Below, in pieces: positions 9,430 through 19,116 of a DNA stretch of 20,182 nucleotides. The DNA is from Tieghemiomyces parasiticus. Taxonomy: Eukaryota; Kickxellomycota; Dimargaritomycetes; Dimargaritales; Dimargaritaceae. A program made the position numbers and the translations under genes. How positions within the stretch are numbered: the stretch's first letter is position 1; each line of letters begins with the position of its first letter. The stretch spans positions 1-20,182 of the forward strand of contig JANBPT010000880.1 in the NCBI GenBank assembly GCA_027575765.1. The letters are read 5' to 3'. The notes beneath the pieces were generated by a model that saw nothing but the letters and a program-made list of their open reading frames with translations, was not told the DNA's origin and made no database searches.

Positions 9430-10398
9430 AGGTTATAAATTGCTTGTATTAGGGTCATGACTTTGGCCGCTGACCGGCCAACTGGCACGTAGCGCAACCA
9501 GAGCTTGGGCAAACGTCGGCATGTACATCTGATGATAAAACAATCCTTTAGATCCTGCAACCTCCTTTCTGTACGTCATGTTGAGCACCTTGTTTTGTAC
9601 TTATGACCTCCATCCAGCTGTCACCAAACTCATTGTTTATGTAGCTATGTCGGTAGCAGAGGCAAGCTTCCGGCTGACAACTAGAAAATAATACAGCCTA
9701 TTGCTCTCCTCGGGCCAATCAAACTCTACCTGGACTTTCCCGAATCACCGATTGTCTTTGAGGTGGCATCTGGGCGCCACTCTGTCTCTGGTTTGTTGTC
9801 CCGACACTTTTACAGTTAACGGTATGGTAGTCCAATCTAGTAAAGCACTAGGTCTCCGAGGTGACGTCCACGAGGTGTTCTAGCTAGCTCAAAGGGCCGG
9901 GAAAGGTATGGGGGTCTGAATTAAAGAAAGATAGCTCCCAATAGCCTCTGTACGGCATAACGTAGCGCCCGCCGCTTTTTTCAGGGGATAATCTTAGCGA
10001 AAGTCCACTCACCAGTTCCTCGTTGGTCTAGGGTTCGCCAAATCGAATTTATATTTCACTTCCCTGCCTAGTTACGACAGCTCTGGGCTCTATACCGTCC
10101 TAGGGACTCGGCACCTCCATCTGAGCAGCCGCGGCCAACGCTCTATAGACATCGCCGCTACGTACAACGGTCACTTGCACCCCGCACCATCCTACCATTT
10201 GCGCTCAGTAGACGCAGTAGCGCCCACCGTTTCCCTCTCGTCATTAGCATCACCCCAACCCCCCCCAGTACCCTTGGCCTCCCTTATTTGCCACGGACGA
10301 CGAATCCGCCATAGCCTAGATATTCGTTCCGCTCAGCCTTCCCGGTCTCTTAACCTATTTGCCCATCGCGCCCACCTCATAGTCCCGCCGCTCCCGCC
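9430..10398. other. Intergenic region between mariner relic and SCY1
   Basis: No supported gene. A 40-codon segment at 9697-9819 (frame starting PIALLGPIKLYLDF) looks coding-like and is discussed as a finding. From about 10170 the DNA becomes pyrimidine-rich, consistent with the SCY1 5' leader; no ATG precedes the SCY1 start in the open frame that crosses it. Confidence 0.5.
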
Positions 10399-13350
10399 AT
10401 GCAGAGCTACATCAGCTCCCTGTCTCGATTTGTACCCAGCAGCAGCGCCATCTGGCGTGAGTACGAGGCGGGGAGTGACCTGAGCGGATCTGGTCTTTGG
10501 ACAATTCAGACGGGCAAGAAGCGGTCGTCAGGCCAGCCCGTGGCCATTTTCACGTTCGACAAGAAGTACTTTGACCACGGTATCCGGCGCCACCTCATAT
10601 CCAAGCACGACCAGGACCGCATCGTGGACACCCTTAAGAAGGAAGTCAGCCAGCTCACTCGGTTACGGCACCCGTCCATCCTTCAAGTGGTCGAACCGCT
10701 GGAGGAGACCCGGACCACGCTCTGCTTCGTTACGGAGCCTATTACCGGATGCCTGGCCGATATGATCGCGAAGGAGGTGGAATACGGTCAGCGCGTCCAG
10801 GCTTGGAATACCGGTACCGCCGAGGATGCGGACGAGTTTGAGCTCGATACCCTGGAGATCCAGAAGGGCCTGCTCCAGGTCGCCAAGGCCCTGCAGTTCT
10901 GCCACCAAGACGCCAAGCTAGTTCACGGCAACCTGACCCCGAACGCCATCTTCGTCAACGCTAAAGGCGACTGGAAACTAGGCGGCCTGGGGTTCAGCAC
11001 TTTCCTAAAGTACCAGAACGGGACCTTATTCCCAACGTCCATTCGGTTCGAGTTTGATCACCAACTGCCGGCACACTGCCAACAGGCTCTCGACTACCTT
11101 GCTCCGGAGTTCGTGCTGGACAATCTGTGTAACGTGTCCAACGACCTGTTCGCCCTCGGCTGCTTCGCAGTGGCCGTGCACGGTGACCGCCAGATGACCG
11201 ATGGGGATGCGCCCGAACGGCTGGGCCAGTCAGTGCTGCACTGCCGCAACGACGTGGACGCCTACCGCCGTGCCCTGACCCGTCTCCCACAGGCCGACTT
11301 GTCTTTCCTACCGGGTGCCCTCCAGCCAGTAGTGCGGCACCTACTGATGCGCGACCCGGATGCCCGTCTGACACTGGACGCCTTCCAGACCAGCACCTAC
11401 TTTGACAATGTACTAATGTCTACCATCAAGTACCTGGAGACCTTGGTCGAGAAGTCCCACGAGAACAAGGTGCAGTTTTTGCAGGGCCTCCTCCGCATCC
11501 TGCCGCAGTACCCGGACCGCATACTCAAGCGCAAGATCCTGGCCGGACTTCTCGAAGAACTCAAGGACCACCCACTCCTTCCGTACACTTTGCCCAACGT
11601 ATTCTACATTGTGAAAAAGCTCAATAGCCGCGAGTTTATGGAGCGGGTGTTCCCTGATCTGAAGCAAGTCCTGACCGTCCGGGACCCCCCGCAGAGCCTG
11701 CTGGTCCTCCTGGAGAGCATCGATCTGCTGCGGGACAAGACCTTGGAAAAACCATTCCGGGATGATGTGATGCCCGTCGTGCACACCGCGCTGGAGAGCG
11801 GCAACCCGACCCTGATCGATAAGGCCCTCCAGGTAATCCCGCAGCTCTCCGAGGTACTCGACTACACCCTGGTCAAAACGTCACTGTTCCCAAAAGTGCA
11901 GACGGTGTATGCCAAGGCCACCATCCTGTCCGTCAAGATCAACGCCCTCAAGTGTTTCCACGCGATGCTCAAGACGCTCGACAAGTTCACCATGACGGAG
12001 AAGCTGGTACCCATGCTCAAGCGGACTAAGACCCGCGAACCCGGTGTGCTACTTGCCATTATGGTGGTATACGAGGAAATGGGCCTGCGGCACCTTGAGA
12101 AGGAGGCAGTGGCGACCGACGTTATCCCTGAACTGTGGCGCCTGTGTATGGAACCGCAGCTTAGCCCCGCTCAGTTCCAGCGGTTCACCAAGGTAATTAC
12201 TGACCTGTCGCGCCAGGTCGAGCAGCAACAGCTCAAGCACCTCCAGGATTTGGCCCGGCTCCACCCTGACAACCAGCCCGGCACTACGGAGGCTGATGGT
12301 GAATCCCCACTCCCGGCGGGCGGTCCGTCCGGCGACGGCACCGGAGGGCGGGCGTTCGAGTACCTGATAAGGTCTGGCCGACCCGCACAGTCATCGGGAA
12401 TTGACGATGACAACCCGTTCAAAAATATGGCGGGCCTGGCCTCCCCGCTTACGCCGAAACTGACCGGCGCCTCGGCCCCTGCAACTGGTACGGTGGCTAC
12501 CTTGAATAGTGGCGGCGGATACGGTAGCCCCGCTGACCCTATGGCGTCCATTCCAGTCTGGGGCGCCAGTTCGTCGGTCGCTAACAACCTCCCTGCCGCA
12601 AGCACGTCCAACCGGCACGCGCCGACCGCCACTACCGGGTCGACTCCGATCGAGGCCGACAACTGGCAGGTAAACTGGGAGACCGTTAAACCTTCGTCCC
12701 TCGGTATTGCTGCCGGCGGCAGTAACAGCCAAGGGTCGCTTAAGAGCAAGTTTCAGCAGTACAAACAGTCGACGACGGTCGCGGCAAGCACACCGTCCGG
12801 GTCTAATTCACCCGGCCTTGGGTTTGGGACCATCGGCACAGCCACGGCGGCTGCAGTCTCGGCCCGGGCGGCTACAGGCAACCCCCGTCCCGCCCCTTTC
12901 CCGGCGCCGACCTCATCCTCCACTGGCAGCTTCGGCGGGCGCCCCGCGGCAACCACGACACACGGTCTCTCCTCTTTCGCTCTACCCAAACCGCCGCGAT
13001 CGTCCTCACGGGGGTCCATCTCGTCGGGTAGTGGCAATCAGGCCAGTCCGCGCCTGGCCTCACCGTCCCTCACATCCTCAATTCCCACCCCGTGGGCCAC
13101 CTCCGCGACTGGCAACGGGGTGAATGCCGCCACTACGCCCACCAGCGGTGGGTTCGGCACGGGAATTACAGCTGCACCCGTCCTAAATCAGCGCCCGCCG
13201 CCACCCGCTAACCACTACACTTTTGCCGCACCGTCCCTAGTTCCGCTGGTGCCATCCTCGTCAAACCCAGCCACATCGCGTCCAACGCTTGCACCGACGG
13301 CCAAACCCGATTCGGGGAACCTGAAAATGTTTGATCCGTTCTCGTCATGA
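10399..13350 (+). CDS. SCY1: SCY1-family pseudokinase (SCYL2/CVAK104-like)
   Basis: Intronless gene for a 983-aa protein, starting at ATG 10399 in context CCGCCATGC. Residues about 20-335 are a protein-kinase fold with broken catalysis: VAIFTFDKK (48-56) has no beta-3 Lys at the VAxK position, the HRD motif is HGN (176-178), and DFG reads GLG (196-198), while APE (235-237) is kept. This is the SCYL2 pattern. Residues about 340-630 are helical HEAT-like repeats (for example LPNVFYIVKKL and TMTEKLVPMLKRT). The C-terminal 340 residues are Ser/Gly/Pro/Ala-rich and disordered, with DNPF (671-674) and a terminal DPF (979-981). Known role of SCYL2: binds clathrin and adaptors and works in trans-Golgi/endosome sorting. 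The NPF/DPF motifs suggest EH-domain and adaptor-ear binding. Confidence 0.95.
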   Translation: MQSYISSLSRFVPSSSAIWREYEAGSDLSGSGLWTIQTGKKRSSGQPVAIFTFDKKYFDHGIRRHLISKHDQDRIVDTLKKEVSQLTRLRHPSILQVVEPLEETRTTLCFVTEPITGCLADMIAKEVEYGQRVQAWNTGTAEDADEFELDTLEIQKGLLQVAKALQFCHQDAKLVHGNLTPNAIFVNAKGDWKLGGLGFSTFLKYQNGTLFPTSIRFEFDHQLPAHCQQALDYLAPEFVLDNLCNVSNDLFALGCFAVAVHGDRQMTDGDAPERLGQSVLHCRNDVDAYRRALTRLPQADLSFLPGALQPVVRHLLMRDPDARLTLDAFQTSTYFDNVLMSTIKYLETLVEKSHENKVQFLQGLLRILPQYPDRILKRKILAGLLEELKDHPLLPYTLPNVFYIVKKLNSREFMERVFPDLKQVLTVRDPPQSLLVLLESIDLLRDKTLEKPFRDDVMPVVHTALESGNPTLIDKALQVIPQLSEVLDYTLVKTSLFPKVQTVYAKATILSVKINALKCFHAMLKTLDKFTMTEKLVPMLKRTKTREPGVLLAIMVVYEEMGLRHLEKEAVATDVIPELWRLCMEPQLSPAQFQRFTKVITDLSRQVEQQQLKHLQDLARLHPDNQPGTTEADGESPLPAGGPSGDGTGGRAFEYLIRSGRPAQSSGIDDDNPFKNMAGLASPLTPKLTGASAPATGTVATLNSGGGYGSPADPMASIPVWGASSSVANNLPAASTSNRHAPTATTGSTPIEADNWQVNWETVKPSSLGIAAGGSNSQGSLKSKFQQYKQSTTVAASTPSGSNSPGLGFGTIGTATAAAVSARAATGNPRPAPFPAPTSSSTGSFGGRPAATTTHGLSSFALPKPPRSSSRGSISSGSGNQASPRLASPSLTSSIPTPWATSATGNGVNAATTPTSGGFGTGITAAPVLNQRPPPPANHYTFAAPSLVPLVPSSSNPATSRPTLAPTAKPDSGNLKMFDPFSS

Positions 13351-13403
13351 GAGGTTTTTAACTTTTTTGAGGGCTCTTTGCCGGTCAGGACCGGATATAC
13401 CGC

Positions 13404-13409
13404 AATAAA
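13404..13409 (+). terminator. SCY1 polyadenylation signal
   Basis: AATAAA lies 54 bp after the SCY1 stop, between it and the convergent fasciclin gene, a normal distance for a fungal poly(A) signal. Confidence 0.55.
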
Positions 13410-13467
13410 CCATGTGGGCATCGAACTCGGGGCTACTCCGCTATTAAGAAGGCTTTATCATTGTTAA

Positions 13468-13473
13468 TTTAAT
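13468..13473 (-). terminator. Possible polyadenylation signal of the fasciclin gene
   Basis: ATTAAA on the minus strand, about 112 bp past the stop codon of the fasciclin-domain gene. A variant signal, assigned by position only. Confidence 0.3.
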
Positions 13474-13584
13474 TAGGCGATGGGCAAGGAGAATCCGTAT
13501 TGCAAAGAACTTCGACTGGGACGGACCGGGAGCCGGCAGGATAGTGGCGCGCCTGGTTGTAATGGACCAAGCTGGACGGGGTAA

Positions 13585-14619
13585 CTAAAGAGTGAGGTAC
13601 AGATAGGGCACGGCGGCTAGGAGGAAGGCTGCGCTGACGACGCTGTGCCTGGCGGCGTCCGATGTGGCGCTGGCGGAACCCTTAACGGCGGTGTTGGGCA
13701 TCATGACACCGTTGATGATGTGCAGGACGCCATTCTCGAGCAAGATATCTGGGCGTACTACCTCAAAGTTCTGGATGTAGACCTTATTGTCGGCCGACCG
13801 ATTAGCCACGATCGACCCGCCCTGGACGGTCTGGACCTGGGTGGTATCCTGGATCTGCGGGGAGTAGATGACGGTTCCGTTGATCACGTGGAACTTGAGG
13901 ATGTCGGCGAGGGTGGTGGCGTTAAGGCTGCTGGTATCCACTCCGGATAACGCGGCATTGTTGGGCGCGAAGATGGTCACGCCGCGGGACTCTTCGAGGG
14001 CGCCCACGAGCCCGCTGGCACCCTTGACAAGCTGAGTAAAGGTCGAGATGTCGGCGATCGCCGGGGCTACCTTACTGAGCGGACCCGGGAAGTTGAGAAG
14101 CTGATCAATCACATGAACCACGCCGTTGTTGGCGGTCAGATCGGCCTGGGTCACCTTGGCCGGGTCGTCAGGCTTGCCAGACGTAACGTTGACGTTGCCG
14201 TTACTGCTGGTGATCACTAAGGCCTGGCCCTCTCCCGAGGGTAATGTGGTGTACTTGTCGTCAGTTAGCAGCGTCTGGTTGACCTGGTAGGCCTTGAGGT
14301 CAGTCGATTTAACCTGAGCGCCTAGGACGTGGTAGGACACCAGGGCGGTGAGGAGATTGGGGTCGGTCGTGTCGACCGAGGCCAGGGCGCTGTTGCTTGG
14401 GGCGAACACAGTATACTGGTCGGTACCGTTCAGTTGCTTGACCAGGGGCAGGAAGGCCTCCGTTTTCAACAGGCCGGCCAGGGCGCTGGTGCCCGGCAGG
14501 GCGAGCAGGTTTTCAGCGATTGTCTTGTTGGGGTCGCTGGTGTCGGACTGGGCCCGGACATCCGAGACCAGGGCAGCCAATGCCAACGTGGCGAGACCGG
14601 CAGCGAAATGCGCGCGCAT
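13585..14619 (-). CDS. Secreted fasciclin (FAS1) domain protein, probably GPI-anchored
   Basis: A 344-aa intronless protein. Residues 1-23 are a signal peptide (MRAHFAAGLATLALAALVSD, likely cut after VRA). Two FAS1 domains follow. The first is at about 32-175, with H1 box TVFAPSN (70-76) and H2 box GVVHVID (166-172). The second is at about 180-308, with TIFAPNN (215-221) and GVLHIIN (297-303). Several N-glycosylation sequons are present (N31, N64, N114, N144, N233, N247, N273). The C-terminus has small residues (GSASATSDAA) then a hydrophobic tail to the end, the layout of a GPI-anchor signal. Family role: cell-surface adhesion and cell-wall or matrix contact; the partner here is unknown. The leader before the ATG is CT-rich and then CA-rich, as in well-expressed fungal genes. 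It is convergent with SCY1. Confidence 0.95.
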   Translation of the reverse strand: MRAHFAAGLATLALAALVSDVRAQSDTSDPNKTIAENLLALPGTSALAGLLKTEAFLPLVKQLNGTDQYTVFAPSNSALASVDTTDPNLLTALVSYHVLGAQVKSTDLKAYQVNQTLLTDDKYTTLPSGEGQALVITSSNGNVNVTSGKPDDPAKVTQADLTANNGVVHVIDQLLNFPGPLSKVAPAIADISTFTQLVKGASGLVGALEESRGVTIFAPNNAALSGVDTSSLNATTLADILKFHVINGTVIYSPQIQDTTQVQTVQGGSIVANRSADNKVYIQNFEVVRPDILLENGVLHIINGVMMPNTAVKGSASATSDAARHSVVSAAFLLAAVPYLYLTL

Positions 14620-14842
14620 GTTGTTGGTGAAGGTTTCTGGTGGTGAGAAGGTTGAAGAAGGAGGCGGGTATTAGAGGGTCTAGAGCCTAGGGAGTGACGC
14701 GTTGAGGGACGCGGTGAGTGCGTTCAGGGTAGGGAGGAAGGGGGCGAAATGGCGGGAGGGAGGGATAACCACAGAGTTGTACACCAAGGCGAGGGGGAAC
14801 GGGGAATTATGGTGAATTTAATTATCCTGGGGGCCACCGAGA

Positions 14843-14850
14843 GTTTATAT
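14843..14850 (-). promoter_or_regulatory. Possible TATA box of the fasciclin gene
   Basis: The minus strand reads ATATAAAC about 225 bp upstream of the ATG at 14619. The start-proximal leader is strongly pyrimidine-rich. Positional inference only. Confidence 0.35.
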
Positions 14851-15687
14851 GGTAGCATGGGGACAGTTAAAAACCCGCACAGGATGGGGAATGCGGAGTG
14901 ACGCTAGGAGGACAAGGGAGTGAAAAGACGGCAAGGGGTGACGGGTGGACTCCCTACGCCTGTTCACACTGCCGGTTGCGAATGATGGGCCGCGGCAGTC
15001 AATCCACAAGCCGAGTCGGCCACTGGTGGCTGCAAAATCGATCAGTTTTGGTCCAACAGGATTTCGTCTCTTCGTCCCGACTTGTTCAATTTGGAACAGT
15101 CGAATTTTGAGAAGTTCCCCGAATCTATTCATCCGGTAACTCTGCACGATGCTTTGCGAGGGGTAATTTCCATGTTACAGGTCGGAGAATAGGTGGGGGG
15201 GCGGAGACTCGAACCCCAAGGGGGACGCGTTCGCGCATTATCGAGTGACACAGGATTAGGTAGAGGGGCAAGAGAAAGACAGTATCTCCTTGGCGGCCTG
15301 CCGTGATCGAAAGGCAAAGGCCCAGGTCGTCGATGAGGATGCATCGCTGTTGCTCATTCGTCCCCCAGTGCAGCGTTCCAAGAAAGTTCGAAACAACGGT
15401 GAGAAATACCGCTCTGGTCGCAGTGGTAAACTGACCACTCCGTCAGGCTGCAAGACCGTCGCATCAGACAGCCTGGCGCCAGATCCCGTATCGAACTTTA
15501 CCTTTAGCGTCCCCGATTTCTGCCCACTTTAGATGTACACATAGCTTTGTATAGACACCCTGATTGGATAGGGACTTCCGCGGGTTGCCATGACTAGCTG
15601 CCACGGTCGGCCGATTTGGGTATAAAAAATATCTGACGATCACACCAGGGCGCTCTGGTAAACAGGAGTTAGGCAGGTGACAACACG

Positions 15688-15894
15688 ATGGTTGGTCGTA
15701 TTCAGACGTATGAAAGCTCAGCTGTCGTCCATACCATTAGAATGCGTCATCTACCTGCTCGATCCTTGTCGAATACCGTCGAAATACCCGCCGATTGGGA
15801 ATCTTTGGAAACTATCACGGCCGAGACCGTAGGTAGTGGTCGGCAATCATGCGGGGCGGGCACCAGGATCGCGCTCCAGCGGCTGCACCCCTGA
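15688..15894 (+). CDS. Possible small ORF, 68 aa, unknown
   Basis: An ATG-started frame (MVGRIQTYESSAVVHTI) lying 60 bp downstream of a TATAAAAA sequence at 15621-15628. There is no recognisable domain, signal peptide or homologue. It could be a short gene or a first exon, since a GTAGGT donor-like site lies inside it near 15829, but it may equally be a chance frame overlapping others on the minus strand. Kept only because of the promoter-like placement. Confidence 0.13.
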   Translation: MVGRIQTYESSAVVHTIRMRHLPARSLSNTVEIPADWESLETITAETVGSGRQSCGAGTRIALQRLHP

Positions 15895-16387
15895 TGCACG
15901 CCGCCCTGTACAAGACAAGGTGAAAAATCCGCCAACTGTGACCATAAAACTTCCGATATAGAGTGCCCCGCGTCTGCGCGTGGGCAGCGGTGCCACTTGG
16001 CCGCCATTTCTCCGGTCGAATCTGTACTTCAAACCTAGCCAGGGGACTTGGTGCACTAGTCAAACGAGTCGGGTGGGAGAGTATGTCACTACAGCCTCTA
16101 GACATTGCAGGACATTGTCGCCACCGCCCATTCTGCACCATCATCATTTGGGCTGCCTTGTCGCACCCATAATCAAAATTCGTCGTTTTCGGTCTCATAC
16201 TAGGTATTTACGCTTCAATATCTGTCCCAAGAGAGTTTAGCGCCTCGTCTGTCTGACGTCTCTCGGCCTCCCACCCTGTCTCACAGGATAGATGGATAAG
16301 GTTAGTGATAAAAAAGGAGGTAAGGGCTTCGTGGTCCGATCGGCCAAACGACATTGTGGCAACTTTCGGTGCAAACTATCTGCCACG

Positions 16388-19116
16388 TCATTTATCAAAC
16401 AGGGGCACATCGAGGACGTCCAGAACCCCACCTACGAGGTGCAGACTACCTGTTACGAAGCCCTGGCTCGGGCGGTCGGCGGGGGCTTGGGCTCGCGCCC
16501 AGTCGACCGCCGCCTGGATTGTAGGCGCTACGGCTGTTGTACAAGTCACTCCCGTTTCGGCACACAGTGCGTCCCAGATGGCACGGTGCTCGTGCTGGTC
16601 AGGTAGTTCGGCACCGATATTCACATTATAGTTTTGGCCGTCGCTGCGCTGGGTAAGGTTGGGACAGAACACCGCCGCGGTGATTGGGATGCGCGGGAGC
16701 ACATGTCGGCCTAGGGCCTGCAGCATCCCACCGCTCGCGCGGCCCCGGGAACAGTTGAAGATTAAGACGGTGGGAACCGGGGGTTCCGCCAAGGCAGTGG
16801 CCGTGAACCATGTAGCACAGGCCTCCATACTCTCCTTGGTGTGCGCACCGTCCAGGTACCAAGTGAGATTAGATTCTGGCTCTCGGACGACCTGGGACCG
16901 ACCAGGCCAGCGTGCCTCCGTGATTCCTTCCGCGATGAAAGGCGGGATCTGGGGCCCCGCACTGGTCAGCTCCGCAAGAGCTCGCTCAACTGCCGGGTGT
17001 CTCAGAGAGCTACCGCGCACCCAGTGAGTGGTCAGGGCGGCGGCCAGCTGCGCGTTGAGCGCCTGGTGGGCCCCTTGGATACCTGGGTGGGGAATATCGG
17101 CGTTGGATTCCAAACGGGCAGATTAGCGACCACATCACGGCATATTTCCCCAAAATGTCAGCGTGCGTGTCAAGGAGCCAGGCGCTGGGGTAATAAGACA
17201 GGCTGTGGGTACTTACCTAGAGGAATAGTCCGGTAGGCCAGGTTGGGAATGAGCCAGGATAAGAAGGCCTGTCGCAAAAGTCACGCCAAGTTATTGGAAT
17301 GCCAAGGGTTAGCGGGTTGAATTGCAGGGCCGTCCTACCTTACTTGCGACCAGTAGGATTTGCACTTCGGAATCTTACCTTTTCCTCCTTCGCGACCCTT
17401 TCAATCGCTTCCCTGGCCTCCAGGGGTTGCGGCACACTGATAAGCGGAACACCGGGCTGTCGCATGGCAATGGAGTAGGGGGGAGGTGGGTATTTTTCAA
17501 TCAAATCAATTAGTCAAGCAAAAGTGACCCTCGATAGTGACAGCATGGTCTAAATGTAGAGGCCTTGTGGAGTCTTGCAGCTTGTACGATTAATAGCATG
17601 GAGTTCTTGCCTCGGGGGTGACCTCCGCAACTTGACTGGTTTACTTACTTTGGCTATACCTGCTTTCTGGGCGGCAATTTCGGCCAGAGTGTTGCCCAGT
17701 ACGCTCTGGTGGTCAAGGCCCAGGGAGGTGATGCCGCAGACCACGGGCTTTGGAACTAGGTTCGTGGAGTCGTACCTGCCACCGATACCGACTTCCAGAA
17801 CCACGACGTCCATCTGCATGAAAGATGGTGAGCCATTGGGGAAATCCAGATATGAAGTAATGTAGGCAACAAGTTGGTACGAAGGGGTGGTCGTGGAGGT
17901 ACTGTGGACACGTTGATGCACACCGTCGTCAAATACTTGTAGGTTACTTTAGACCGCTTGGGGCATTCAAGTAAGCGGTTGGGTTATTACCTTCTCACGT
18001 AGAAATGTATGGTAGGCGAGTAAGGTGAGGAAATGAAAGTAGCCCGGCCGCAGCACGTCGCCATCGGCGTAAGAACCCTTCGTCGCGTCGTTCTGGAAAG
18101 AAAATAGTGGAAACATTATGAGATATGGGATTGTGAGTAACTAGTACTCCGGGGCAGGTTACTGTGGGTTGCGTGGGGATTCAGAATGTAACCAAGCCGA
18201 CCAGTGTTACCCAACCTCACACTTTGGTTTAACTTACTCTTTGGGCGATAACAGCGTCCCAAACCTCGTAAAAGTATTTGGCAAACAAGGACTCGGCGAC
18301 TGGTTTGCCGCCTAGACGGATGCGCTCTCGGGCCTGAATCAGGTGGGGTGAGGTGTACACCCCCACCCGTAATGGGGCCTCATCGCTACTACCTCGGGGC
18401 AGACGGCGCAAGATGGACTCGCAGTACACTGAGGTAGATCCTTTGCCCTTCGTCCCGGCGACGTGGATCACGTTAAGGCGGTTGAGATCGGATGGCTGCA
18501 AAGTTGATACGATCAATAGAGGAGGGGAGGGGGATCCCTTAATAACGCGGTTAGTCGTCTTCAGAACCGATGAATGGAATAGCGTGTGCGTCCGCGGCTT
18601 TTTACGCTGGGCTCCGCACTCAAACAGCCCAGGGATGGGCATCTTGAGAGCATGGATCCCTACGTCACTTACCTGGTACCCCAGGCGATCGAGGTGGACC
18701 TTCATGTTGGCTAAACCGGTTCCATAAGCTGGGAACCCAACGCGGGCCTGGTTCGCCAGGACCGTCGCATTGGTCTGCAGCGTATTCAGATCCCGGACGG
18801 CAGACTGGAGGGGGGAGGGTGTACGTGTAGTGGTGCAAACAGTGCCACGTGAGGGGAGAAGATAAAGTTAGTCGCTCGCAACCGAGATTCGAGCATGGGA
18901 CTTTGCCTAGCTCGGCGCGATGAGGTTTGTCTGCCGTTCAGTGCCAACTTAAAGGTAATGTACCTGGTAGTCGCGCATGGCGGCGCGGGTCGTGTGGGCG
19001 GTTAAGAATGGCCGGGTCACAATCCGGCTCAAGGATAGTAAACCCTGGTCGGCGCTGTAAGTATGGAAGTGATTGGAGGTAGAGTGGAGAAAGACACGGA
19101 GAGGGCGAAACCACAT
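16388..19116 (-). CDS. FPGS: Folylpolyglutamate synthase, eight exons, two in-frame starts
   Basis: Exons in transcript order: 19116-18964, 18804-18673, 18495-18238, 18092-17991, 17813-17649, 17456-17379, 17268-17217, 17082-16388. All introns are GT-AG, 110-192 nt. From ATG 19116 the protein has 544 aa; from the internal ATG 18978 (MRDYQSAVRDLNTLQTNA) it has 498. Short-form landmarks: P-loop GTKGKGS (63-69), the folate-loop region YTSPHLIQARERIRLGG, LEVGIGGRYDSTN (175-187), SLGLDHQSVLG, then in the last exon WYLDGAHTKES and the C-terminal VTGSLHLVGG, all diagnostic of FPGS/Met7. It adds gamma-glutamates to folates using ATP, which retains them for one-carbon metabolism. The segment from the upper start (MWFRPLRVFLHSTSN, many Arg/Ser, one acid) looks like a mitochondrial presequence. 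A further in-frame ATG lies at 19152. Exon 7 (AFLSWLIPNLAYRTIPL) is the least conserved piece. Confidence 0.95.

Larger units (their letters stand above)
14620..16387. other. Region without a convincing gene between FAS1 gene and FPGS
   Basis: This 1.8-kb stretch holds the fasciclin promoter on its left and the FPGS 3' UTR on its right. Open frames exist on both strands, for example a coding-like but TTG-started frame at 15290-15532 (+) rich in Lys/Arg near its middle, and 15815-16198 (-). None shows family motifs or a convincing splice partner. A TATAAAAA at 15621-15628 precedes a small ATG frame listed separately. Confidence 0.45.

Noticed and set aside
10175..10483. 102-codon frame overlapping the SCY1 start
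   Set aside because: It begins at a TTG in the pyrimidine-rich leader and overlaps the well-supported SCY1 N-terminus in another frame.
12171..12749. 192-codon antisense ORF under SCY1
   Set aside because: It lies wholly within the GC-rich low-complexity part of SCY1 and looks like a shadow frame with no motif.
15190..15240. tRNA gene on the minus strand
   Set aside because: A B-box-like GGTTCGAGTCT with a stem and a C-run resembles the T-arm and acceptor end of a tRNA, but no matching G-run, D-arm or anticodon arm is present upstream.
15815..16198. 127-codon minus-strand ORF
   Set aside because: No motif, no signal peptide, and overlapping open frames on the other strand. The composition looks non-coding.
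17101..17160. Upstream extension of FPGS exon 8 in the open frame
   Set aside because: An in-frame stop precedes it, and the CCCAG acceptor at 17083 restores the conserved P-L-G-I-Q-G-A-H-Q junction exactly.
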